From contig NZ_JAFCJM010000049.1 in NCBI RefSeq assembly GCF_018130955.1, positions 1-49,029 on the forward strand: a DNA stretch of 49,029 nt. Reading direction: 5' to 3'. Source of the stretch: Bradyrhizobium liaoningense (lineage in GTDB: Bacteria > Pseudomonadota > Alphaproteobacteria > Rhizobiales > Xanthobacteraceae). The notes beneath the pieces are model-generated. The model saw only the letters and a program-made list of their open reading frames with translations. It searched no databases and had not been told where the DNA came from. Numbering within the stretch: position 1 is the stretch's first letter; the number at the start of each line of letters is the position of its first letter. This document shows, piece after piece, positions 27,109-34,396 of this stretch. The translations under genes were made by a program, and so were the position numbers.

Positions 27109-27864
27109 CTAATCCTCGATCCCGTAGCGGTGCAGATCGTTGCCGTACGTATCGAGCCACTTCTTGGCGCGCTCCATCGACGGGCACACCTTCCCACATA
27201 CGCGCCAGAATCGCGGCGAGTGGTTCATCTCGACGAGATGGGCGACTTCGTGGGCGGCGAGATAGTCGAGCACGAAGGGCGGCGCGAGGATCAGGCGCCA
27301 GGAGAACGACAGCGAGCCTGCCGAGGTGCAGGAACCCCAACGGCTGGACTGGTCGCGGATCGAGAGCCGCTTGACCCTGACTCCGAGCTCGGCGGCATAG
27401 ACCTCCGCCGAACGCTGCAAATCGTGGCGCGCCTCGCGCTTGAGCCAGTCATGGACGCGGCGGTCGATGTGCTCGTAACCGCCGGCGACGCAGATAATCC
27501 GTTCGCCGCTGTCGCGCATCTCGGTCCACACCGTGCCGCGCTCGCCGGCGCGATGCACGATCCGGTGCGGCACGCCGCGGAGCGGTATCACCGTGCCCGC
27601 CTGGAACGGCGCCGCCTTCGGCAAACGCCCGAGGCGCGCCGCGATCCAGCCGCCGTGACGCTGCGCGAAGTCGCGCGCATCGGCCAGCGTGCCGCGTGGC
27701 GGCATGGTGAGGATGGCTTCGCGATCGCTGGGATGGATTCTCAGCGTGTAACGGCGCGCGCGACGGTGCCGGCGCAGCCGGATCGCAAAATATTGCGACC
27801 CATGCTTGATCAGGAGAGTCGAGGGTTCGTGAGGCCGCCGATAAAGGAGCGCGCGAGTGGCCAT
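27109..27864 (-). CDS. YgjP-type M48-like metallopeptidase domain protein
   Basis: A 251-residue protein of the YgjP/DUF45 (SprT-like WLM) family. The zinc site is AAHEVAHLVEMNHSPRFW: His205, Glu206, His209 and probable third ligand His215. Just before it comes the family motif DQSSRWGSCTSAGSLSFSWRL (split at about 171-191). The N-terminal half is basic and has no signal peptide, so the protein is cytosolic. The physiological substrate of the family is not known. I chose the ATG at 27864 (MATRALLYRR); an earlier ATG adds a Cys/Trp-rich extension of doubtful value. Its 3' end lies 29 bp from a palindromic element. Confidence 0.85.
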   Translation of the reverse strand: MATRALLYRRPHEPSTLLIKHGSQYFAIRLRRHRRARRYTLRIHPSDREAILTMPPRGTLADARDFAQRHGGWIAARLGRLPKAAPFQAGTVIPLRGVPHRIVHRAGERGTVWTEMRDSGERIICVAGGYEHIDRRVHDWLKREARHDLQRSAEVYAAELGVRVKRLSIRDQSSRWGSCTSAGSLSFSWRLILAPPFVLDYLAAHEVAHLVEMNHSPRFWRVCGKVCPSMERAKKWLDTYGNDLHRYGIED

Positions 27865-28165
27865 GTCTGTCAGTCCGGGGAGGAGAAGTTCGCCCGGATT
27901 CTGCCATAACCGCCGCCAGGGAAAGCGCTCGGCGCAAAAACAAATCATTTGCCCAATATACAGGGGTTCAAGCGTGCCGAGGCCCTACAGGCTGGGGTTG
28001 GAACCGGCTTTTTTCGCCCGCTCCAGGCGCATGCGGCCTCCCCAAAGGCTGAGGGCGGACTCACTCCTATAACGCTACCTAAATACCGCGAATCTGGACT
28101 GGATTTTGGCCTCCCGACACGGTCGGACGAGGCCAAAACTCCACGATATCGGCGGGATTTTTCGC
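27865..28165. other. 301-bp non-coding spacer
   Basis: The gap lies between phaZ (ends at its right) and the zinc-protease gene (starts at its left), both leftward. It contains a strong hairpin (28104-28138) but no recognised repeat-family element. An 89-codon rightward frame at 27949-28218 has no ribosome site or family likeness and runs into phaZ antisense, so I do not call it. Confidence 0.45.
28104..28138 (-). terminator. strong hairpin downstream of phaZ
   Basis: TTTTGGCCTC (28104-28113) pairs perfectly with GAGGCCAAAA (28129-28138), and CCGAC/GTCGG pairs inside the loop. It sits 28 bp after the phaZ stop. Its arms end in A:T pairs but no separate U-tract follows, so it may be a terminator or an mRNA 3'-end stabiliser. 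Confidence 0.5.
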
Positions 28166-29494
28166 CTATTCGGCCGCCGCGGCGAGCGAAGCCTTCGGAT
28201 TCGCCGCCGAGATCATGAAATCGTGGATGCGCGGCACGATTTCCGACTTGAAGCGCGAGCCGTTGAACACGCCGTAATGTCCGACACCCTTCTGCACGTA
28301 GTGCACGCGGCGATGTTCGGGGATCGAGTTGCACAAACCATGCGTGGCTTCGGTCTGACCGAGGCCGGAAATGTCGTCGTTCTCGCCTTCCACCGTCATC
28401 AGCGCGACGCGCGTGATCCTGGACGGATCTACGCGTGTGCCGCGGTGGGTCATCTCGCCCTTCGGCAGCGCGTGCTTCACGAACACGGTGTCGACCGTCT
28501 GGAGATAATACTCCGCCGTGAGGTCCATCACCGCGAGATACTCGTCGTAGAAGTCACGGTGCTTGTCAGCAAGGTCGCCGTCGCCCTTCACGAGATGTGC
28601 AAAGAGCTGCTTGTGGGCGTCCATGTGGCGGTCGAGATTCATGCTGATAAAGCCGTTGAGCTGCAAGAATCCCGGATAGACGTCGCGCATCATGCCCGGA
28701 TGCGGGAACGGCACCTTGGTGATGACGTGATTGCGGAACCAGTCGATGCCGCGCTCTTCGGCGAGCTTGTTCACCGCGGTCGGATTGCGGCGGGTGTCGA
28801 TCGGGCCACCCATCAGCGTCATCGAGGTCGGCACGAAGGGATCGCGCTGCGCTTCCATGATCGAGACGGCCGCCACGACAGGAACCGAGGGCTGGCACAC
28901 CGCCATCACATGGGTGTTGCCGCCGAGCACGTGCAGCATCTCGATGACGTAGTCGATGTAGTCGTCGAGGTCGAAACGGCCCTCGCTGAGCGGCACCATG
29001 CGGGCGTCGGCCCAATCGGTGATGTAGACCTCATGCGCCGGCAGGAAGGCCTCGACCGTACCGCGCAGCAGCGTGGCATAGTGGCCGGACATCGGCGCCA
29101 CGATCAGCACGCGCGGCTGCGGGCTGCGCAACGGACGGGTGAACTTGCGATCGAAATAGAGCAGCCGGCAAAACGGCTTTTCCCAGACCGGGCGAACCTC
29201 GACGGGGACGCGGATGCCGTTGACCTCGGTGTCGTTGAGGCCCCATTCCGGCTTGCCGTAGCGGCGCGTGGTGCGCTCGAACAATTCGCAGGCCGCCGCC
29301 AGCGACTTGCCGACATCGGTGTGCGACCAGGGGTTCAGCGGATTTTGAAACAGGATCTTGGTGGCATCGGTGACCGCGCGTGCCGGATTGAGAGAGGCGT
29401 GCGCCATCTCGTACATCCAGTACATCGGCGTCGTTAATACCGGACTGCCTTCGGCCACTAAGGGCGGTGCGCCGCCAAACTCACCAATGGGCAT
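28166..29494 (-). CDS. phaZ: intracellular poly(3-hydroxybutyrate) depolymerase
   Basis: A 442-residue granule-associated depolymerase of the PhaZ1 (i-PHB depolymerase) family that mobilises stored polyester. Instead of a lipase-box serine it uses Cys200 in MAVCQPSVP. Asp373 (VEGENDDISG) and His406 (KGVGHYGVF) complete the triad at the expected spacing. The protein has no signal peptide. GAGAGGA lies about nine bases before the ATG, confirming the start. The upstream region holds a candidate promoter with a palindrome. The downstream spacer has a strong hairpin. A second, differently folded PHB-type esterase lies at 39662-40873. Confidence 0.93.
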   Translation of the reverse strand: MPIGEFGGAPPLVAEGSPVLTTPMYWMYEMAHASLNPARAVTDATKILFQNPLNPWSHTDVGKSLAAACELFERTTRRYGKPEWGLNDTEVNGIRVPVEVRPVWEKPFCRLLYFDRKFTRPLRSPQPRVLIVAPMSGHYATLLRGTVEAFLPAHEVYITDWADARMVPLSEGRFDLDDYIDYVIEMLHVLGGNTHVMAVCQPSVPVVAAVSIMEAQRDPFVPTSMTLMGGPIDTRRNPTAVNKLAEERGIDWFRNHVITKVPFPHPGMMRDVYPGFLQLNGFISMNLDRHMDAHKQLFAHLVKGDGDLADKHRDFYDEYLAVMDLTAEYYLQTVDTVFVKHALPKGEMTHRGTRVDPSRITRVALMTVEGENDDISGLGQTEATHGLCNSIPEHRRVHYVQKGVGHYGVFNGSRFKSEIVPRIHDFMISAANPKASLAAAAE

Positions 29495-29515
29495 TATCGT
29501 TGATCCTCTCGCATC

Positions 29516-29549
29516 GCAGCATACTGCCGAATGCGCAATATTGCGTCAA
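29516..29549 (-). promoter_or_regulatory. candidate phaZ promoter and operator
   Basis: Read on the minus strand, TTGACG (29544-29549) is a good -35. The perfect 12-base palindrome CGCAATATTGCG (29534-29545) overlaps its end, and a second inverted repeat GCAG-TATG-CTGC (29516-29527) lies further down where a -10 would be. PhaR-type regulators in alphaproteobacteria bind TGC/GCA-rich inverted repeats, so PhaR control is a reasonable guess. Binding is not shown. Confidence 0.45.
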
Positions 29550-29616
29550 TGCACGGTTCCGTACATCTACGTGCTCAAGACGCAAAAATGAGTCGGAATT
29601 CACGGGAAAAGTTGCG

Positions 29617-30435
29617 CTATTCGCCCCCGGACAGCAGCGAGCCATGTTTTTTGGCGCTGCGCAAAAGGGCAAGGAATGCCCCAAAAGATGCAACCAACAG
29701 GAGGCCATTGATGAGAAGTGCATCCAGCATGAGGTCGGTCCGGAAGGTGTTTTCGATCAACAGCGCCCGCATGCCCTCGAACACGTAGGTCGGCGGCAGC
29801 GCCCAGGCGACGTATTGCAGCCAGACGGGCAGCACGCTGACCGGATAGTAGATGCAGGCGAGCGGCATCAGCGCGAACATCAGCGTCCAGACGATGCTTT
29901 CGGCGCCGAGGCCGTTCCGCAGCACCAGGCCCGACACGAAGATGCCGACCGACCAGCTCGTGAAGATCAGGTTGCAGAAGAACGGGATCAGCGGCAGGCC
30001 GAGGCTGTAGAGATTGAAGTGAAACAGGAACAGCGCCAGCAGCGTCATCGGAATGATGCCGATGGCGAGCCGGATCAGGCTCATGATCATAAGCGCGAGC
30101 AGAAACTCGATCGGCCTCAAGGGGCTCATCATGAGATTGCCGATGTTGCGCGACCACATCTCCTCCAGGAAGGAGATCGAGAAGCCGAGCTGGCCGCGGA
30201 ACAGGATGTCCCAGAGGATGACGGCGCCGATCAGCGTGCCGCCGGCGCGCGCGAAGAAGTTTGCGTTCTCAGCGATGTAGAGCTGAAGGAAGCCCCAGGT
30301 GATGATCTGGAGGATCGGCCAGTACAACAGCTCCAGGAGCCGCGGCCAGGACGACAGCAACAGATACCAGTAGCGCAGGATCATCGCGTTGATGCGATGC
30401 ATCGCCAGGCCGCGGTGCAGCGTGAGCCCGTTCAT
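29617..30435 (-). CDS. ABC-2 type transporter permease
   Basis: A 272-residue integral membrane protein with about six helices. The ABC-2 pattern is seen in GTLIGAVILWDILFRGQLG, the EEMWSRNIGNLMMSPLRPIEFLLA amphipathic stretch, and the late YYPVSVLPVWLQYVAWALPPTYVFE signature split around 205-230. It overlaps the ATPase gene by 4 bp (ATGA at 30432-30435), so both are translated together. Together they form a full exporter as a homodimer or heterodimer. The substrate (lipid, polysaccharide or drug) is not evident. Confidence 0.88.
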   Translation of the reverse strand: MNGLTLHRGLAMHRINAMILRYWYLLLSSWPRLLELLYWPILQIITWGFLQLYIAENANFFARAGGTLIGAVILWDILFRGQLGFSISFLEEMWSRNIGNLMMSPLRPIEFLLALMIMSLIRLAIGIIPMTLLALFLFHFNLYSLGLPLIPFFCNLIFTSWSVGIFVSGLVLRNGLGAESIVWTLMFALMPLACIYYPVSVLPVWLQYVAWALPPTYVFEGMRALLIENTFRTDLMLDALLINGLLLVASFGAFLALLRSAKKHGSLLSGGE

Positions 30436-31226
30436 CGCAGCGTCTCCTGAACTCGCCCACGCGCGACGTCCAGAAACACCTCTTCCAGCGTCGTGCGATT
30501 GTAGCGCGCCATGATGGCGTCGGGCGTATCATCGTCCTCGATGCGGCCGCGCTTCATGATGATGACGCGATCGCAGAGACGCTCGACCTCGAGCATGTTG
30601 TGCGAAGCGAGCAGGATGGTGGCGTCATTGGCCTTCCGATAAGTCTCCAGATGCGCCCGCACCCAATCGGCCGTATCCGGATCGAGCGAGGCGGTCGGCT
30701 CGTCCAGCAGCAACAGCTCGGGCTCGTTGATCAGGGCCTTTGCGAGCGCAACGCGGGTCTTCTGCCCGGCGGAAAGCTTGCCATTGGCGCGGTCGAGAAA
30801 TTCGGTGAGGTCGAGATCGTCGGCAAGCCGCGCGATGCGCTCGGTGAGGTTCTTCACCGCATAGAGCTTGCCGAAGATCGTCAGGTTCTGCCGCACCGTG
30901 AGGCGCATCGGCATGTCGACATAGGGGCTCTCGAAATTCATCCGCCCCAGCACCTCGGCGCTCTCGTCCGGCATCCGATGGCCGAGCACCGCCACCTTGC
31001 CCGAGGTCGGCAGCACCAGGCCCATGATCATTGCGATCGTGGTGGTCTTGCCGGCGCCGTTGCCGCCGAGCAGGCCGGTGATGCTGCCGCGGGACAACGA
31101 AAACGAGATGCCGTCGACGGCGCGGGTCTGCTTGTAGACCTTGACCAGACGATCGACCTCGATGGCCGCGGCGAGCCTGCGATCCGCGACAGTCGGCCAG
31201 CTTGAAGCCTTGTCATTCTCGGTCAT
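30432..31226 (-). CDS. ABC transporter ATP-binding protein
   Basis: A 264-residue ABC-2-type exporter ATPase. Walker A is GGNGAGKTT (54-62), signature LSAGQ (151-155), Walker B LLLLDEP with Asp175-Glu176, D-loop SLDPD and switch His209 (ASHNM). The glutamine-loop region reads RMNFESPYVDMPMRLTVRQN, split at 95-114, with E99 where many paralogues have Q. It is cotranscribed with the permease through a 4-bp overlap. The start ATG at 31226 lies next to the palindromic element in the divergent spacer with regB. Confidence 0.92.
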   Translation of the reverse strand: MTENDKASSWPTVADRRLAAAIEVDRLVKVYKQTRAVDGISFSLSRGSITGLLGGNGAGKTTTIAMIMGLVLPTSGKVAVLGHRMPDESAEVLGRMNFESPYVDMPMRLTVRQNLTIFGKLYAVKNLTERIARLADDLDLTEFLDRANGKLSAGQKTRVALAKALINEPELLLLDEPTASLDPDTADWVRAHLETYRKANDATILLASHNMLEVERLCDRVIIMKRGRIEDDDTPDAIMARYNRTTLEEVFLDVARGRVQETLR

Positions 31227-31320
31227 GCTGGCCGTTCTTCTGCTATTGCAGCGCGGAGTGCAAGACTTGACTCAGGGATGACGAGGTGAGGCGTGATCGT
31301 TGCCGCGAAGGCGGTGCGCT

Positions 31321-31438
31321 CCCTCCCCCGCTTGCGGGGGAGGGTCGGGGAGAGGGTGTCTCCGCAATCGAGAACCCCCAAGAGGAGAGAACCCTCACCC
31401 GCGCCTCCGGCGCGACCTCTCCCGCAAGCGGGAGAGGT
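31321..31438. repeat. palindromic intergenic element, CTCCCCCGC family
   Basis: A 118-bp element with arms CCCTCCCCCGCTTGCGGGGG and CTCTCCCGCAAGCGGGAGAG plus the shared CCTCACCCGCGCC and CGGCGCGACCTCTCCC segments links it to 17524-17644. Unusually it lies in a divergent spacer, between the ABC ATPase gene and regB. Confidence 0.82.
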
Positions 31439-31494
31439 TGAACTCGCGGCCGCCATGTTTGTGATCGCGCCCGCGCATCGTTAGATTGGCTGCC

Positions 31495-32817
31495 ATGACC
31501 GAAATTGCCGCCTCCGAGTTTCGCCATCCGCAGCGACACATCCGCCTGGATACGATCCTGCGGCTGCGCTGGCTTGCGGTGCTCGGCCAGCTCGCCGCCA
31601 TCTTCATCGTGGCGCAGGGGCTCGAATTCAACGTCGCGATCATCCCTTGCGTCACCATCATCGGGCTGTCGGCGGCGCTCAATCTGGCGCTGCAAATGGC
31701 TGTCAATCCGATGCAGCGGCTGGAGCCGGTGCAGGCAGCCGGCCTGCTCGCGCTCAATATCGTGGAACTGGCCGGACTGCTGTTCTTTACCGGGGGCCTG
31801 CAGAACCCGTTCTCGTTCCTGTTCCTGGCGCCGGTGCTGATCTCGGCCACCGCGCTGCCGGCGCGGCTGACCTTCGGCCTCGGCCTGCTCGCGGTCGCCT
31901 GCGCCTCCATCCTGGTCTTCTATCACCTGCCGTTGCCGTGGGATTCCGACGACCCGCTGGTGCTGCCGCCGATCTATCTGGTCGGCGTCTGGCTCTCGAT
32001 CGTGCTCGCGATCGGCGTCACCAGCCTCTACTCCTTCCAGGTGACGGAGGAGGCACGCAAGCTCGCAGATGCGCTCGCCGCGACCGAGCTGGTGCTGACG
32101 CGCGAGCAGCATTTGACCCAGCTCGACGGACTCGCTGCCGCCGCAGCGCATGAGCTCGGGACGCCACTCGCAACGATCTTCCTGATCTCGCGCGAGCTCG
32201 AGAAGACGGTGAAGGACCCCGCCCTCGTCGGCGACCTCAAGACCTTGCGCGAGCAGACGCAACGGTGCCGGGACATCCTGAGCAAGATCACCCAATTGTC
32301 CTCGACCGGCGCGCCGTTCGACCGGATGAAGGTGTCCGAGCTGATCGAGGAGGTGGTGGCCCCGCACCGCGATTTCGGCGTTGCCATCAAGGTCAGGATC
32401 GCGCTCGCCGCGGCCGCGGAACCGGTCGGCTCGCGCAATCCGGCTGTCCTTTATGGTGTCGGCAATATCGTCGAAAATGCCGTCGATTTCGCCCACACCA
32501 CCGTCGAGGTGAACGCCTGGTGGAACAACGACACGATCGAGATCGTGATCTCCGACGACGGCCCCGGCATTCCGCCGGATCTCCTGCACCGGATCGGCGA
32601 GCCCTATCTCTCGCGGCGGCGGCCGCAGGACGAAAGCGGCAGCGAACGCCGTGGCCTCGGCCTTGGCGTGTTCATCGCGCGTACGTTACTTGAGCGGACC
32701 GGCGCCAAGGTGTCGTTTACCAATCGGATGTTTCCGGAACACGGCGCCGTGGTGCAGATCGCGTGGCCGCGCGAGCGTTTTGAGGCTATCGAGACGCTCG
32801 AAGAAACAATAGGATAG
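31495..32817 (+). CDS. regB: redox-sensing histidine kinase, RegB/PrrB/ActS family
   Basis: A 440-residue membrane kinase with six helices (about 20-185). The ubiquinone-linked motif GGLQNPF is at 100-106. The phospho-acceptor is His219 in AAAAHELGTPLATI. The redox cysteine position is filled by Cys258 (QTQRCRDILSKIT). ATP-lid boxes are N328 (NIVENAVDF), DDGPGIP (354-360) and RGLGLGVFIA. In Bradyrhizobium the orthologue is called RegS and with RegR activates nifA expression under low oxygen. I chose the ATG at 31495 over a TTG at 31486; the ribosome site is weak. regA follows after 103 bp. Confidence 0.93.
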   Translation: MTEIAASEFRHPQRHIRLDTILRLRWLAVLGQLAAIFIVAQGLEFNVAIIPCVTIIGLSAALNLALQMAVNPMQRLEPVQAAGLLALNIVELAGLLFFTGGLQNPFSFLFLAPVLISATALPARLTFGLGLLAVACASILVFYHLPLPWDSDDPLVLPPIYLVGVWLSIVLAIGVTSLYSFQVTEEARKLADALAATELVLTREQHLTQLDGLAAAAAHELGTPLATIFLISRELEKTVKDPALVGDLKTLREQTQRCRDILSKITQLSSTGAPFDRMKVSELIEEVVAPHRDFGVAIKVRIALAAAAEPVGSRNPAVLYGVGNIVENAVDFAHTTVEVNAWWNNDTIEIVISDDGPGIPPDLLHRIGEPYLSRRRPQDESGSERRGLGLGVFIARTLLERTGAKVSFTNRMFPEHGAVVQIAWPRERFEAIETLEETIG

Positions 32818-32920
32818 ACCGCGACCTTGCGTCGCACAAAGCGGCCGGTCGACCATTGGCGGCCTTGGCAGCGTGCGATTGTGACGCCATATGTAGACGC
32901 GTTGGAGAGAGGAAAAACCC

Positions 32921-33475
32921 TTGAACGCCATCGCCGAACTGAATGAACAGAGCGACCGTTCGCTTCTGATCGTGGAAGACGACAAGCCGTTTCTGGAGCG
33001 GCTGTCGCGCGCCATGGAGACGCGCGGATTCACCGTGACGTCGTGTGACACCGTGTCGGATGGATTGGCTCAGATCGGCAAGGCCGCGCCCGCCTTCGCG
33101 GTGGTGGATCTGCGGCTCGGCGACGGCAACGGCCTCGACGTCGTCTCGGCGCTGAAGAAGAAGCGCCCCGAGGCGCGCGCCATCGTGCTCACGGGTTATG
33201 GCAACATCGCCACCGCGGTGACCGCGGTGAAGATGGGCGCGATCGACTATCTCTCAAAACCTGCTGACGCCGACGACGTGGTCGCAGCCCTGCTCTCGAC
33301 CGGGACGGAAAAGTCCGAGCTGCCGGCGAATCCGATGTCGGCCGACCGCGTGCGCTGGGAGCACATCCAGCGCATCTACGAGATGTGCAACCGCAACGTC
33401 TCGGAAACCGCGCGCCGTCTCAACATGCACCGGCGGACGTTGCAACGAATTCTGGCGAAGCGCGCGCCGCGCTGA
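32921..33475 (+). CDS. regA: redox response regulator, RegA/PrrA/ActR family
   Basis: A 184-residue two-domain regulator. The receiver has acidic pocket Glu19-Asp20-Asp21, phospho-acceptor Asp63 (VVDLRLGDG), Thr91 (VLTGYGN) and Lys113 (LSKPAD). A short linker leads to a Fis-type helix-turn-helix (NVSETARRLNMHRRTLQRIL, 159-178) identical in style to RegA/RegR. The start is TTG at 32921, preceded by AGAGGA eight bases away, with no ATG nearby that keeps the family N-terminus. It pairs with the kinase gene directly upstream. Expected targets are photosynthesis, respiration or nitrogen-fixation genes, depending on the host. Confidence 0.93.
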   Translation: MNAIAELNEQSDRSLLIVEDDKPFLERLSRAMETRGFTVTSCDTVSDGLAQIGKAAPAFAVVDLRLGDGNGLDVVSALKKKRPEARAIVLTGYGNIATAVTAVKMGAIDYLSKPADADDVVAALLSTGTEKSELPANPMSADRVRWEHIQRIYEMCNRNVSETARRLNMHRRTLQRILAKRAPR

Positions 33476-33499
33476 TTTCCACGATCGATCATCTTTCGC

Positions 33500-33628
33500 C
33501 GTCACCCTGAGGTGGCCGCTTCTTCAGCGGCCCTCGAAGGGCGACGGCCCGGCTGCATCCCGGCCGTTCATCCTTCGAGGCTCCCCATGCGGCGCATCGC
33601 GCCGCATGCCTCGCACCTCAGGATGACG
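33500..33628. repeat. palindromic intergenic element, CGTCACCCTGAGGTG family
   Basis: A 129-bp element with ends CGTCACCCTGAGGTG and CACCTCAGGATGACG lies at the convergent regA/mmcB junction. Inner stems include CGGCCCGGCTGCATCCCGGCCG-like arms and GCGGCGCATCGCGCCGC. It is immediately followed by another element of a different family. Confidence 0.84.
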
Positions 33629-33650
33629 GGGATACAGCTTTTGCTGAATT

Positions 33651-33738
33651 CGTAGGGTGGGCAAAGGCGCGAAGCGCAGTGCCCACCATTTCTGCTTCAG
33701 ATCTGACCGGGGGCACGCTACGCTTTGCCCACCCTACG
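33651..33738. repeat. palindromic intergenic element, TAGGGTGGG family, copy C
   Basis: An 88-bp relative of the 13608 and 14556 elements with ends CGTAGGGTGGGCAAAG and CTTTGCCCACCCTACG. It sits 22 bp after the CGTCACC element in the same convergent junction. The arms read GGGCAAAG/CTTTGCCC instead of GGGTTAG/CTAACCC. Confidence 0.84.
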
Positions 33739-33757
33739 GATTCCGCGTTCGAAGCCC

Positions 33758-34249
33758 CTACTCCCAAAACTCCGCGTGCCCTTGCGGATCGACCAGGCGG
33801 TTGATCCGGAGTGCAGCCGCCATGGCAAAGCGCACCGTCATCTGCTTGCGGGTGGCGGCGGCGAGCTTGTGCTCGGGCGCCTCGCAATGCAGATGCGCGC
33901 CATAGGCATCCGCGATGATCAACCCGGTGCCTTCGGGAAAGATCTCGCAAGGCAGGTCCTGCGTGAAGGCGAAGAACAGCCGGTCGCAATGGGCGCGGTA
34001 GTCCTGCCATTTCTGGTCGGCGCGCAAATCCTCCACCGACGACTTGATCTCGACGATCCAGATCTCGCCGCGCTCGTTCAGCGCCACGAGATCGGCTCTG
34101 CGGCCTGACGGCAGCGGCAATTCGCTGATGCAGGTGAAACCGAGCGAGCGCAACAGCCGCGCCGTGCCGCGTGCGATCGCAAGCGCCGTCTCGGATTGAC
34201 GGCCGTCGGGCGGCGGGACCAGGGCGAGGTTGCGGGCGGTGGAGTCCAT
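33758..34249 (-). CDS. mmcB: MmcB-family DNA repair protein
   Basis: A 163-residue PD-(D/E)XK nuclease-fold protein of the MmcB (DUF1052) family. In Caulobacter this family contributes to mitomycin-C tolerance. The likely active site is Asp53 (GRRADLVALN) with Glu67 and Lys69 (IWIVEIKSS). QYDYRAHCDR-like continuation WQDYRAHCDRLFFAF and the C-terminal RFAMAAALRINRLVDPQG match the family. The ATG at 34249 gives full length. It is divergent from the GH13 gene across 147 bp and convergent with regA. Confidence 0.85.
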   Translation of the reverse strand: MDSTARNLALVPPPDGRQSETALAIARGTARLLRSLGFTCISELPLPSGRRADLVALNERGEIWIVEIKSSVEDLRADQKWQDYRAHCDRLFFAFTQDLPCEIFPEGTGLIIADAYGAHLHCEAPEHKLAAATRKQMTVRFAMAAALRINRLVDPQGHAEFWE

Positions 34250-34279
34250 CGGGGGAGATTAGCCGATTCCGTTGTGCCC

Positions 34280-34318
34280 GTCATTCCGGGGCGCGCGCAG
34301 CGCGAGCCCGGGACGACA
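34280..34318. repeat. short palindromic element, CGTCATTCCGGGG family
   Basis: A 39-bp hairpin, CGTCATTCCGGGGCGCGCGC facing GCGCGAGCCCGGGACGAC, in the divergent spacer between mmcB and the GH13 gene. The arms are the terminal parts of the 21209 family joined without the long centre. Confidence 0.7.
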
Positions 34319-34396
34319 GTGGGTGGGAACCTCGCCTCTCTCGGGCGCTTATCACGAAGCCGCCAGAACCAAGGCGGCCGACCGAGGCTGCCCTAC

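Noticed and set aside
27949..28218. 89-codon rightward frame in the phaZ/zinc-protease spacer
   Set aside because: No ribosome site, no family likeness, and it extends antisense into phaZ. The strong hairpin at 28104-28138 lies within it.
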